DNA from: Maribacter forsetii DSM 18668
Lineage (GTDB): Bacteria; Bacteroidota; Bacteroidia; Flavobacteriales; Flavobacteriaceae
Assembly: GCF_000744105.1 (NCBI RefSeq)
Contig: NZ_JQLH01000001.1
Coordinates: forward strand, 2,976,001-3,040,000
Direction: 5' to 3'
Length of the DNA: 64,000 nt
Position 1 is the stretch's first letter, and every line of letters begins with the position of its first letter. The notes beneath the pieces are model-generated. The model had not been told where the DNA came from. It worked only from the letters and a program-made list of their open reading frames with translations, and did no database searches. A program made the position numbers and the translations under genes. Below are positions 17,928-25,509 of this stretch, in pieces.

Positions 17928-18704
17928 TTAATACTCTTCTAATGCTTGTAAATAAAGCATATTGAAACTACTACTAGAAAATGGATTCTGACTGGTTACT
18001 AAATTTCTATCCTTTACCGCAAAATTTGCTTTCGGTAGACCGCTTTTATATTTAAGACCTAGTTTCTTCAATTGTTTGGCTATTTTTCTATTTGTAGGTT
18101 TACCTTTCATTATAAATTTTTCAATAACAAATTCTTCTATGGGAGAAACGGAATTGACCTTGTAGCCTATATACGGGTTTTCATCCATTGGTATAGTAAG
18201 TAGTAAGCTTGGAGCGTGACAAATGAGTCCCGTAGGTCTATTATCTTTTGCAAATTGCTTTAGCAAAATCGGTATATATGCATCACACATCAAATCCACC
18301 ATTAATCCTTGGCCACCAGGTATGAGCAATCCAATATAATCACTCTCATTTTCAATTGCCCTGTCAAGAGTTATAGGGTTGTTATACGCACTGTCTTTTT
18401 TGACAAACGTTAAAGCTTCATTCTTTACTTCTATCCGGTTTTTCCAGTATTTGTCGTTTATACTTTCTTCATCAATTGTAGAAATGAGTCCGTTAGGCGT
18501 TGCAAACTCTACCTTATATCCATGCGCAACTACAGATTTGTAAGCCAAATAAAACTCATTTAAAAAAACACCTGTTTGCCTTTTTTTCTGTCCATTATTA
18601 AGTTCTAAAGTATCAGCTGCGCTAAGAACAAACAATACTTTTTTGTTTTGTGAAGTAATTGAAATACTAGCCATAAAAGTCGTTATTAATATTAGTATTT
18701 TCAT
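17928..18704 (-). CDS. Exported DJ-1/PfpI (Hsp31-like) family protein
   Basis: 258 residues. A signal peptide (MKILILITTFMASISITSQ) precedes a DJ-1/PfpI domain: KKVLFVLSAAD, the TGVFLNEFYLAY segment typical of Hsp31-like members, YIGLLIPGGQG with the usual Gly-rich turn, and the nucleophile elbow GLICHAPSLLL with the reactive Cys followed by His. Members include glyoxalase III, chaperones and amidases; most are cytoplasmic, so an exported version is unusual. Its start lies four bases after the stop of the RidA-like lipoprotein gene, so the two are surely co-transcribed. The pairing suggests handling of reactive carbonyl or imine compounds outside the cytoplasm; this is inferred. Confidence 0.82.
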   Translation of the reverse strand: MKILILITTFMASISITSQNKKVLFVLSAADTLELNNGQKKRQTGVFLNEFYLAYKSVVAHGYKVEFATPNGLISTIDEESINDKYWKNRIEVKNEALTFVKKDSAYNNPITLDRAIENESDYIGLLIPGGQGLMVDLMCDAYIPILLKQFAKDNRPTGLICHAPSLLLTIPMDENPYIGYKVNSVSPIEEFVIEKFIMKGKPTNRKIAKQLKKLGLKYKSGLPKANFAVKDRNLVTSQNPFSSSSFNMLYLQALEEY

Positions 18705-18708
18705 AAAA

Positions 18709-19212
18709 CTATTTGGCTGCAGTGATTTCTATTTCTATTAAACAATTAGGAGCTGTAGCGAGTAGAGGCACCGGTACTATGGTGCTAGCCGGAAAATTTT
18801 TAACTCTCCATTCTTTAGCTGCAACATCAACCAATATTTCTTTTTTCTCTGGAGTAAAATCAACAATATAAACCGTCTGCTTTACTACGTCATTTAATGA
18901 TAATCCTGCAGCATTAAGAGCTGCTTTAACATTAACTACGGTTTTACTTACTTGCTCTTTAAAGTCTTTGGAGATTAATTTACCGTCATTATCTGAAGCC
19001 CATTGACCAGAAAAATAATAGTGTTCTTTTCCTTTTGGTATCTTTACAACATGTGAAAATCCGTTTTGCTGCGGATTAAATAATTCACTAGGATTGATAA
19101 AACTGATTTCTTCCTTTTCCATCGTATTCGCTTTTTTAGAGATTACATTTTCTGATGCTGTACACGCCAACAAAACGGTTAGCATTAGAATAGAAACTAT
19201 TCTTTGTGTCAT
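18709..19212 (-). CDS. RidA/YjgF-family lipoprotein
   Basis: 167 residues. The leader MTQRIVSILMLTVLLAC gives Cys17 as lipidation site. The rest is a single RidA-type domain: YYFSGQWASDNDGKL, then VSKTVVNVKAALNAAGLSLNDVVKQTVYIVD and the final APNCLIEIEITAAK. Classical RidA enzymes hydrolyse reactive enamine/imine intermediates and have a conserved Arg in the C-terminal R-x-x-V segment; here the corresponding place reads ATAPNCLIEIE without that Arg, so the deaminase activity is doubtful. It is the first gene of a two-gene operon with the exported DJ-1 protein, downstream of a Crp-type regulator on the same strand. Confidence 0.83.
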   Translation of the reverse strand: MTQRIVSILMLTVLLACTASENVISKKANTMEKEEISFINPSELFNPQQNGFSHVVKIPKGKEHYYFSGQWASDNDGKLISKDFKEQVSKTVVNVKAALNAAGLSLNDVVKQTVYIVDFTPEKKEILVDVAAKEWRVKNFPASTIVPVPLLATAPNCLIEIEITAAK

Positions 19213-19293
19213 ATTAATTATTTAAATGATGAAACAAAGTAAGTACACCCTGTATTGGAGTACATTTACATATGTAAAGAAAACTTGCCCAAC

Positions 19294-19860
19294 TTATTTC
19301 TGACTTCTAATACGGCTAAGTTGCGTTGGAGTAATACCAAGGTAAGATGCTATTTGGTATTGAGGAATTAGTTGTTCTAATTGTGGATATTCTTTTTGAA
19401 ATATCGCATATCTTTTATTGGCATCAAGCAGTACTATTTCTACTTCACGTTTTTCTTTGTCAACAAAATAGCCTTCTGCTATCTTTCTCAAAAGCCTTTC
19501 CAAATCTTGATGTTGATTTAATAGTGTAGTTATCCTTTTGTAGTCACCAATGAGCAATTCACAATCTGTTAGAGCTTGTTGGTTTATTTTATTTGATTGT
19601 TGACTTACCAATGAGGAATACCCCCCTACCATATTATTTTCAACAAAGAAATGTTTGTTGTATTCAGAACCTTCATTATTTCTATAAAAGGCTCTAATGA
19701 CACCCTTTTTAAGAAATCCCACTTTTGTAGCGATATCACCACTCTTAACAAAATAGTCTCCTTTTTTTAATGAGTATTCTCTAAAAACACTTTTCACCGC
19801 AAGCCAAGTAGACTCTTCAATAGGTGAAATGGTATTAAAAAAGGTGTGTAATTCTTTCAA
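19294..19860 (-). CDS. Crp/Fnr-family regulator (cyclic nucleotide-binding-like)
   Basis: 188 residues starting at a TTG codon (19858-19860); an in-frame stop lies shortly upstream, and no ATG fits at the N-terminus. Residues about 20-115 are a cNMP-binding-like beta-roll (LKKGDYFVKSGDIATKVGFL), followed by a dimer helix and a compact C-terminal HTH (YQIASYLGITPTQLSRIR) at the very end. This short form is frequent in Bacteroidota and is often encoded beside the genes it controls, here probably the RidA-DJ-1 pair about 80 bases downstream. It differs strongly from the two other Crp/Fnr proteins of the window and lacks the FNR cysteines. Confidence 0.82.
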   Translation of the reverse strand: MKELHTFFNTISPIEESTWLAVKSVFREYSLKKGDYFVKSGDIATKVGFLKKGVIRAFYRNNEGSEYNKHFFVENNMVGGYSSLVSQQSNKINQQALTDCELLIGDYKRITTLLNQHQDLERLLRKIAEGYFVDKEKREVEIVLLDANKRYAIFQKEYPQLEQLIPQYQIASYLGITPTQLSRIRSQK

Positions 19861-20116
19861 ATTTTGATGTTTTCAAAAATTGTTATCAACGTTTAATGTA
19901 CGAAACGTAGGACATGTTATAAGCGATACGTTGCGGTTTGGTACTAAGCCAAATATAATATTTTGCTTTTATCTTTTTTTGTTGAAAATGCCAAGTTTTA
20001 TATTTGGCGACTTTTATAAATAAACACAGACCTTTCGAAAAGCCTAAACCGCCCTATGTTTTTTTATACATCTTAAGTTTGATTCTCAGTAAATTGTTGC
20101 TATAACTAGAAAGAAC
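19861..20116. other. Intergenic region with a border-like palindrome upstream of the IS110 element
   Basis: No gene is seen. It begins with TTGTTATCAACG, similar to the borders of the cassette-like genes, and continues with a hairpin of 11-base arms GCCAAATATAA (19948-19958) and TTATATTTGGC (19998-20008), whose loop can pair further. It could be the remains of another cassette recombination site. The left end of the IS110-type element probably lies in its last part, but cannot be placed exactly because this family lacks terminal inverted repeats. Confidence 0.4.
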
Positions 20117-20189
20117 AAAAGAGAGAATTAAGGTTACTTTATACGGTGAAGCTTCAGACTTCGACAACATTGATAATCCTCTCTCTTTT
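20117..20189 (+). ncRNA. Candidate bridge (seek) RNA region of the IS110-family element
   Basis: Ten-base arms AAAAGAGAGA (20117-20126) and TCTCTCTTTT (20180-20189) enclose a 53-nt loop with a further self-complementary core (GGTGAAGCTTCAGACTTCG). IS110-group elements are known to express a structured RNA from the non-coding left end, just upstream of the transposase, which guides target choice. Position and structure fit, but the two guide loops were not identified, and the real RNA may be longer (about 150-200 nt). Confidence 0.4.
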
Positions 20190-20283
20190 ACTACTCAGAT
20201 CACGTTCAGTTCTGTGAGACTTTAGATCTCGTTTTCAAGTTGTTGTGAGCAGAAGTAGCCGGTTCTTTCATAAAACATTTCTT

Positions 20284-21252
20284 ATGAATAAATATAAAGA
20301 AACTTTTGGAGTTGACATTAGTAAAGATGTTTTTGATGTACATGGTAGTAACAAAGGTCACGACCAGTATAAGAACGATGAAATTGGATTTAAGAAATTC
20401 CTTAAGGAATTACCCAAAGGTTCATTGGTCGTTATGGAAGCTACCGGTTACTATCACTATAGACTTGCTCAGTTTCTTTACAAAAAGGGTGTAGTAGTTT
20501 CAGTAGTAAACCCATTATCTATAAAGCGGTTCATTCAAATGAAACTGGCAAAGGTAAAAACGGACAAAAGCGATGCCAAGGCTATATGTGAGTATGCCCT
20601 GATCAACGAGGTTCCTATTTATAATGCCTTAACAGATACCCAGAGCGAATGTTTACAGTTGTTCCGGTTATTGGATACCTATTTAAAGCAACGTACGGCA
20701 ACCAAGAACAAGATACATGGGGAAGCAGTTTTAGGTATACCCTCAAAGTTTGTTTATCGTTCCTTGATACGTAACAAGAAACAGCTCAATAAAGAGGTAG
20801 CCGCTATCGAATCAAAGATTTTGTCATTGGTGAAAGAGGATCAACAAGAACAATTGACCTTGTTGACCTCGATACCAGGTATAGGGCAGAAGACCGCCTT
20901 ATTCCTGATAGTTGTTACGGATGGTTTTAGCAAATTTGAAACGGCATCACAGCTTTGTAGTTACGTTGGTATTACCCCAACGATACGAGAGTCGGGGAGC
21001 AGTGTAAGAGGTCGAGCGCGAATAAGTAAGGTCGGTAATAGAAAGCTTCGCAATCTATTGTTTCTATGTTCTTTTAATGCCTGTAAACACAACAAGGCTT
21101 GCAAGGAAGTTTATGAGCGAATCGTGAACAAAGGAAAGAGTAAGAAATTGGCATTGATAGCAGTTGCTAACAAACTACTCAAACAGTCTTTTGCTATTGC
21201 AAAATCTGGTAGACCATATGATGAAACTTACGTTTCCATACTGCCAAGATAA
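20284..21252 (+). CDS. IS110-family DEDD transposase
   Basis: 322 residues from the ATG at 20284; an in-frame ATG 39 bases upstream would only add MSRSSRFFHKTFL. The N-terminal RuvC-like DEDD domain is intact: Asp11 in VDISKD, Glu52 in VMEATGYYH, Asp94 and Asp97 in VKTDKSDAKA. The spacing of 42 and 3 residues between the last three equals that of the Piv/IS621 type. The C-terminal Transposase_20 domain has the helix-hairpin-helix LTSIPGIGQKTA and a Ser-rich segment, ESGSSVRGRARISKVGN, containing the candidate catalytic Ser. Length is normal for the family and there is no frameshift, so the element is probably active or recently so. Confidence 0.93.
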   Translation: MNKYKETFGVDISKDVFDVHGSNKGHDQYKNDEIGFKKFLKELPKGSLVVMEATGYYHYRLAQFLYKKGVVVSVVNPLSIKRFIQMKLAKVKTDKSDAKAICEYALINEVPIYNALTDTQSECLQLFRLLDTYLKQRTATKNKIHGEAVLGIPSKFVYRSLIRNKKQLNKEVAAIESKILSLVKEDQQEQLTLLTSIPGIGQKTALFLIVVTDGFSKFETASQLCSYVGITPTIRESGSSVRGRARISKVGNRKLRNLLFLCSFNACKHNKACKEVYERIVNKGKSKKLALIAVANKLLKQSFAIAKSGRPYDETYVSILPR

Positions 21253-21366
21253 ATAGAAGATAGATTGAATAAAAAAAGCTCAAAGAATCTGTTTTTTGAA
21301 TCTATGAGCGTGGAATAATAATGTCTCAAATTAAAGAAGAATTTGTTTGTTTTTTACCTCAGTTCT

Positions 21367-21378
21367 TTGTTAGGCAAC
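21367..21378. repeat. Left cassette border, TTGTTAGGCAAC
   Basis: A perfect 12-bp inverted repeat with 22264-22275 (GTTGCCTAACAA), enclosing the YD-repeat gene. Read on the gene's strand, the 5' border gives GTTAGGC and this 3' border gives GCCTAAC, exactly the GTTRRRY and RYYYAAC core sites of integron cassettes. The rest of an attC is not seen beyond it; IS110 sequence follows instead. Confidence 0.6.
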
Positions 21379-21379
21379 G

Positions 21380-22249
21380 TTATTTATATTCAATGATATA
21401 TTTTTTAGCATATTTGGGCTTTCCATTCTCATAATATTTTTCTTCAATCAAATTTCCTTTTAGGTCATATTCATATTGGAATTCGTCAATACGACTACTA
21501 TTGTTCGTGTAATCACTGTGTATAATTTTCTTGATTTTTCTGTTTGAGTCATATTGATATTCTTTAGTCCAAGAAACAGAATCATTTTTGCAGAAGGATT
21601 CTAGTTGTATAAATCCTTCAGAGTTATACTTGTAGGTGTATTTTGAATTAGAAAAAAGTACGTATGAAATCTTTCTATTATATTTATCATATTCATACTG
21701 TTCAAATTCTTCTTTTCCATTTGAAGACCAAATCGTTTTTACTTTATTTCCGTTGGAATCATATGAATACTTAAAATACTTGATTAGTTCGTTATTAGAA
21801 TTGTAATTTTCCTTTTTTACAATCTTATTGGAATCATATTTATTTAGATAAGATTCAATCAGTATTCCATTATCAAAACGGATTTCTTTAATTAACTCAG
21901 AGTTTTTATTATAGACTAATTTTTTAGAATCAGTTTCTCCGTATTTATTCTTTGTTTTTTCTTCAACCATATTTCCGATAGAATCATAATCGTAAATTGT
22001 TGTACTATAAGCTGATTCATCTATTTCTAGTTTCTGAACTTCAATGACACGCTGTAGACTATCATATCTATAAATAGATGTCCAACCAGTTAATTGACCA
22101 TAAACAACTTTTCCATCTAAATCATTTTTGATATTATATTCTTTAAAAACAATCGTCTTTACATTACCAATTGTTTTAATTGGAGCAATTTGTCCCATTG
22201 TTTTTTGTGTTACTAAAATTGAAACTATTGTAAATATTAATTTTATCAA
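21380..22249 (-). CDS. Secreted YD-repeat (RHS-like) protein, cassette-like gene D
   Basis: 289 residues if started at the TTG at 22249, which gives a proper signal peptide (IKLIFTIVSILVTQKTMGQ); the frame is also open to an ATG at 22303 inside the leader repeat, which would add MYVQLCTYTIVRQHKKTT. The mature protein is a row of YD-type strand repeats: IYDYDSIGNMVEEK, YSYDSNGNKVKTIW, YEYDKYNRKISY, YQYDSNRKIKKI and YEYDLKGNLIEEKYY. Short YD-repeat proteins like this are small exported shells without a toxin tip; their function is unknown. The gene is tightly enclosed by a 12-bp inverted repeat and preceded by the leader repeat L2. Confidence 0.75.
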   Translation of the reverse strand: MIKLIFTIVSILVTQKTMGQIAPIKTIGNVKTIVFKEYNIKNDLDGKVVYGQLTGWTSIYRYDSLQRVIEVQKLEIDESAYSTTIYDYDSIGNMVEEKTKNKYGETDSKKLVYNKNSELIKEIRFDNGILIESYLNKYDSNKIVKKENYNSNNELIKYFKYSYDSNGNKVKTIWSSNGKEEFEQYEYDKYNRKISYVLFSNSKYTYKYNSEGFIQLESFCKNDSVSWTKEYQYDSNRKIKKIIHSDYTNNSSRIDEFQYEYDLKGNLIEEKYYENGKPKYAKKYIIEYK

Positions 22250-22270
22250 TGTTGTTTTTTTATGTTGCCT

Positions 22271-22359
22271 AACAATCGTATATGTACACAATTGCACATA
22301 CATCTTTTATATCCCAACTAAGATAAAACAAAAAAACCATCACTTTTCAGTGATGGTTT
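22271..22359 (-). repeat. Cassette leader repeat L2 with terminator
   Basis: The second copy of the 89-bp repeat (85 of 89 identical to 15384-15472). Its hairpin (22334-22359; arms can extend to 22333-22360) lies 29 bases after the transaldolase stop and is the terminator of the pentose phosphate genes on the minus strand. The conserved stretch then runs to CGATTGTT, where the unique cassette sequence begins. The right cassette border GTTGCCTAACAA (22264-22275) overlaps its end. Confidence 0.7.
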
Positions 22360-22388
22360 TTAATAATAAATTGATTAAATCTTACGAT

Positions 22389-23042
22389 TTAGTTTCCTTT
22401 TTGGTAATCTGCCAAGAACTTTGCTAAACCACTATCAGTTAATGGGTGCTTTAATAGTCCAGTAATTGAACTTAAGCCGCCGGTCATAACATCAGCCCCA
22501 ATTTTAGCACAGTCTATAATATGCATTACGTGACGTACAGATGCTGCTAATATTTCAGTTTGGTAACCGTAGTTATCATAGATCATACGAATATCAGCAA
22601 TCAATCCTAATCCGTCTGTTGAGATATCATCTAAACGACCAATGAAAGGCGATACGTAGGTTGCACCTGCTTTCGCAGCCAATAATGCTTGACCAGAAGA
22701 GAATACCAACGTACAGTTAGTTCTATACCCTTTATCAGAGAAATACTTAATCGCTTTTACACCTTCTTTGATCATAGGTACTTTAATTACGATCTGTGGG
22801 CTTATTTTAACCAACTTCTCGCCTTCTGCAATCATACCCTCGTAATCCGTAGAAATAACCTCAGCGCTTACGTCACCATCAACTACATCACATATTTTCT
22901 TGTAATGTGCCAATATGTTGTCTGCACCTGTAATTCCTTCTTTAGCCATTAAAGACGGGTTTGTTGTAACACCATCTAAAATACCCATATCTTGAGCTTC
23001 TTTGATCTCGTCTAAATTTGCTGTATCTATAAAAAATTTCAT
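22389..23042 (-). CDS. tal: Transaldolase, short fructose-6-phosphate aldolase-like type
   Basis: 217 residues, the usual length of the small transaldolase/FSA subfamily. It begins MKFFIDTANLDEIKEAQ and keeps GVTTNPSLMAKEG, the Schiff-base Lys87 in QIVIKVPM, NCTLVFSSGQALLAAKAGA and SPFIGRLDD. It transfers dihydroxyacetone units between sugar phosphates in the non-oxidative pentose phosphate pathway; members of this small type act either as transaldolase or as fructose-6-phosphate aldolase, which sequence alone does not decide. It lies 54 bases downstream of transketolase on the same strand, and a strong hairpin follows, so tkt-tal is a likely operon. Confidence 0.92.
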   Translation of the reverse strand: MKFFIDTANLDEIKEAQDMGILDGVTTNPSLMAKEGITGADNILAHYKKICDVVDGDVSAEVISTDYEGMIAEGEKLVKISPQIVIKVPMIKEGVKAIKYFSDKGYRTNCTLVFSSGQALLAAKAGATYVSPFIGRLDDISTDGLGLIADIRMIYDNYGYQTEILAASVRHVMHIIDCAKIGADVMTGGLSSITGLLKHPLTDSGLAKFLADYQKGN

Positions 23043-23096
23043 CTTTTTCTACTTTTAAATTATTATAATGCTCTCTAGGCAAGGCCTAAAGTTTTT

Positions 23097-25127
23097 TTAC
23101 TTTAAAAAATCTACTACTTGTTGGTATACTTGTTCTCCGGTAAATCCGAATTTTTCATCAAGTACAGTTGCCGGTGCAGAATAACCGAAATGCTCTAAAC
23201 CGAATACTTTTCCGTTTGGTCCTGCTAATCCTTCCAAGTTTACAGGTAAACCTGCCGTAAGTCCGAATACTGGTTTGTTTGGCGGAATCACTGCTTCTTG
23301 GTAAGCTTCTGACTGTTGTCTGAACAAACCTTCCGAAGGAATAGAAGCAATGTTAATTTTCAAACCTTCTTTTTCTTCCAACAATTTTGTTGCAGCTACC
23401 AATGTTGCTACTTCAGAACCATTTGCGATTAAGATTACATCTGGATCTGCTACTTCTTGTACCAAATAACCTCCTTTTTCTGCTCCTAATGCCTCCTCAT
23501 AACGGTTACCGCTCTTTACTGGAAGATCTTTTATCCCTTGACGAGATAAAATAAGTCCGGTAGGAGTTTTTTGGTTTTCCATTGCCATTTTCCAAGCTAC
23601 GTTGGTTTCTTGAGAATCCGCAGGACGCAATGCTACGAAACTTTGCTCGTGGCTATGGTTCTTTAATTTCTCTAACAAACGTATTTGTGCTTCTTGCTCA
23701 ATTGGTTGGTGTGTTGGTCCGTCCTCACCTACTCTAAAGGCATCATGTGTCCAAACAAACTTCACCGGTAATTCTTGAATACAGCTTAAACGAATTGCTG
23801 GCTTCATATAATCAGAGAATACAAAGAATGTTGCTACTACTGCCATTACCCCGCCGTGAAGCGCAATACCGTTTGCCATAGTCGCCATGGTCAATTCTGC
23901 AACCCCAGCCTGTAAGAATGCTCCAGAGAAATCACCTTTCTTTAAAACACTGGTTTTCTTTAAGAAACCGTCTGTTTTATCACTGTTGGATAAATCTGCA
24001 GACGATACGATCATATTCTCTACATTTTGCGCTAAATACGCTAAAACGTTAGAGGATGCTGCACGTGTTGCCTGACCTTCTTTCTGTGCTACAGAACTGA
24101 AGTCTAATTCTGGTAATTTACCTTCTAAGAAACCATCTAATTTTGCAGATAGCTCAGCATTTTCTGAACGCCATGCATCTATCTCTCTTTTCTTAGCTTG
24201 TGCTTCGTCTTTCTTCTTATTGATAATGCCTTCGTAGTACTCCTCTACTTTTGAATAAATATCAAAAGGGTTATCTACGTCTGCACCTAAGTTTAATAAG
24301 GTCTTTTCATAATCTGCACCTGTATCGCCAATTGGCTTACCGTGTAGTTCTGTATACCCTTCATACGGAGTACCATCTGCAGTTACACAACCTTTACCCA
24401 TAATCGTTTCACCGATTATTAAAGTTGGCTTTTCTGTTTCTACATTGGCATCTGTAAGTGCTTTTCTTATTTGATCATGATCATGACCGTCAATAGTTAC
24501 TACCTTCCATCCCCATGCTTCATATTTCTTGGCAGTATCTTCTGAAGTTACCTCATCTGTTTTAGATGATAATTGAACATCGTTAGAATCATAGAACATG
24601 ATAAAGTTGCTTAAGCCTAAGTGACCTGCAATTCTACCTGCACCCTGAGAGATTTCTTCTTGTACACCACCATCAGAAATAAAACCATATATCTTATGGT
24701 TCATCCAATCTCCAAAACGTGCCTTCAAGAAATTAGCCGCTACTGCAGCACCAACACCCATAGTATGACCTTGACCTAAAGGACCGGATGTATTTTCAAT
24801 TCCTCTAGCAACATCTACTTCCGGGTGACCAGGAGTTACCGATCCCCATTGTCTAAAATTAGATACATCGTCTTTAGAGTAATTACCCAATAGGTAATAT
24901 TGGGCGTACATTAATGTAGATAAGTGCCCTGCATCCATGAAAAAACGATCACGAAACGGCCACTTCATATCAGAAGGATCGTAGTTGAAAAATTCAGAAT
25001 ATAAAATGTGCATGTAGTCTGCGCCCCCCATTGGCCCACCTGGGTGTCCAGAGTTTGCCTTTTCTACCATCGCTACAGCTAATGCCCTTATATTATCGGC
25101 TGCTAATTGATCTAGTTCCTTGTTCAT
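23097..25127 (-). CDS. tkt: Transketolase
   Basis: 676 residues, full length for a one-chain transketolase. The thiamine diphosphate domain shows EKANSGHPGGPMGGAD with catalytic His, LGQGHTMGVGAA, and the metal/cofactor segment ISDGGVQEEISQGAGR followed by DSNDVQL. The pyrimidine domain has RVGEDGPTHQPIEQ and ALRPADSQET, and the C-terminal domain ends GFTGEQVYQQVVDFLK. It transfers two-carbon ketol units in the pentose phosphate pathway. It is co-directional with tal downstream, with the VIT1 and rpiA genes upstream beyond a 382-base gap that should hold its promoter. Confidence 0.96.
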   Translation of the reverse strand: MNKELDQLAADNIRALAVAMVEKANSGHPGGPMGGADYMHILYSEFFNYDPSDMKWPFRDRFFMDAGHLSTLMYAQYYLLGNYSKDDVSNFRQWGSVTPGHPEVDVARGIENTSGPLGQGHTMGVGAAVAANFLKARFGDWMNHKIYGFISDGGVQEEISQGAGRIAGHLGLSNFIMFYDSNDVQLSSKTDEVTSEDTAKKYEAWGWKVVTIDGHDHDQIRKALTDANVETEKPTLIIGETIMGKGCVTADGTPYEGYTELHGKPIGDTGADYEKTLLNLGADVDNPFDIYSKVEEYYEGIINKKKDEAQAKKREIDAWRSENAELSAKLDGFLEGKLPELDFSSVAQKEGQATRAASSNVLAYLAQNVENMIVSSADLSNSDKTDGFLKKTSVLKKGDFSGAFLQAGVAELTMATMANGIALHGGVMAVVATFFVFSDYMKPAIRLSCIQELPVKFVWTHDAFRVGEDGPTHQPIEQEAQIRLLEKLKNHSHEQSFVALRPADSQETNVAWKMAMENQKTPTGLILSRQGIKDLPVKSGNRYEEALGAEKGGYLVQEVADPDVILIANGSEVATLVAATKLLEEKEGLKINIASIPSEGLFRQQSEAYQEAVIPPNKPVFGLTAGLPVNLEGLAGPNGKVFGLEHFGYSAPATVLDEKFGFTGEQVYQQVVDFLK

Positions 25128-25509
25128 TATATTATTAGATTATTTTTCAGGTTCGTGTTTATTTTAAAACTACTTAAATATCCTCAAAGATACTTTATAT
25201 AGGGCTTTAATTAAAATTATTTGACCAACATAATTCTATAGTATTCAAGTAGTAAACCCCTGATCGCTTATGGAATAGCATAATAGCCCTCTCGAAAGGG
25301 TTTTCGGAAATTATATACGGTAAAAACCAATAGACAAAAGCCTATTACCACCTAGAAGTAAGACAGTTATGAAATATATTGTTGATTTCTTTAAACCAAC
25401 TGTTAAACTGCAATATCTAAATTAGAAGTGTATAAAGTAGGTGACTATAATAAATTAGATGTCATATATAACACTTTCGTCCTTTTCTGTACCTAGAATA
25501 GGTGGTTCA
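25128..25509. other. 382-base intergenic region between tkt and the VIT1-type gene
   Basis: No convincing gene. It must contain the tkt promoter and the end of the VIT1 transcript. A weak hairpin, CCCTCTCGAAAGGG, followed by TTTTC (from about 25287) could end a plus-strand transcript; an ATG-led 18-codon frame at about 25371 has no supporting features. No repeats or RNA-like structure were recognised. Confidence 0.4.

Larger units (their letters stand above)
20117..21309 (+). mobile_element. IS110-family insertion sequence (ends approximate)
   Basis: The element comprises a structured left non-coding part, a DEDD transposase gene and a right end with an imperfect hairpin (21278-21289 against 21298-21309; 10 of 12 positions pair). 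No terminal inverted repeats or target duplication are seen, as usual for IS110. It lies between the border-like region at 19878-20008 and the inverted repeat at 21367, on the opposite strand to all neighbouring genes. Its outer ends may extend to about 20040 and 21366. Confidence 0.75.

Noticed and set aside
25371..25427. Short ATG-led frame of 18 codons in the tkt/VIT1 gap
   Set aside because: It is too short, has no membrane or motif character and no promoter of the types seen elsewhere in the window.
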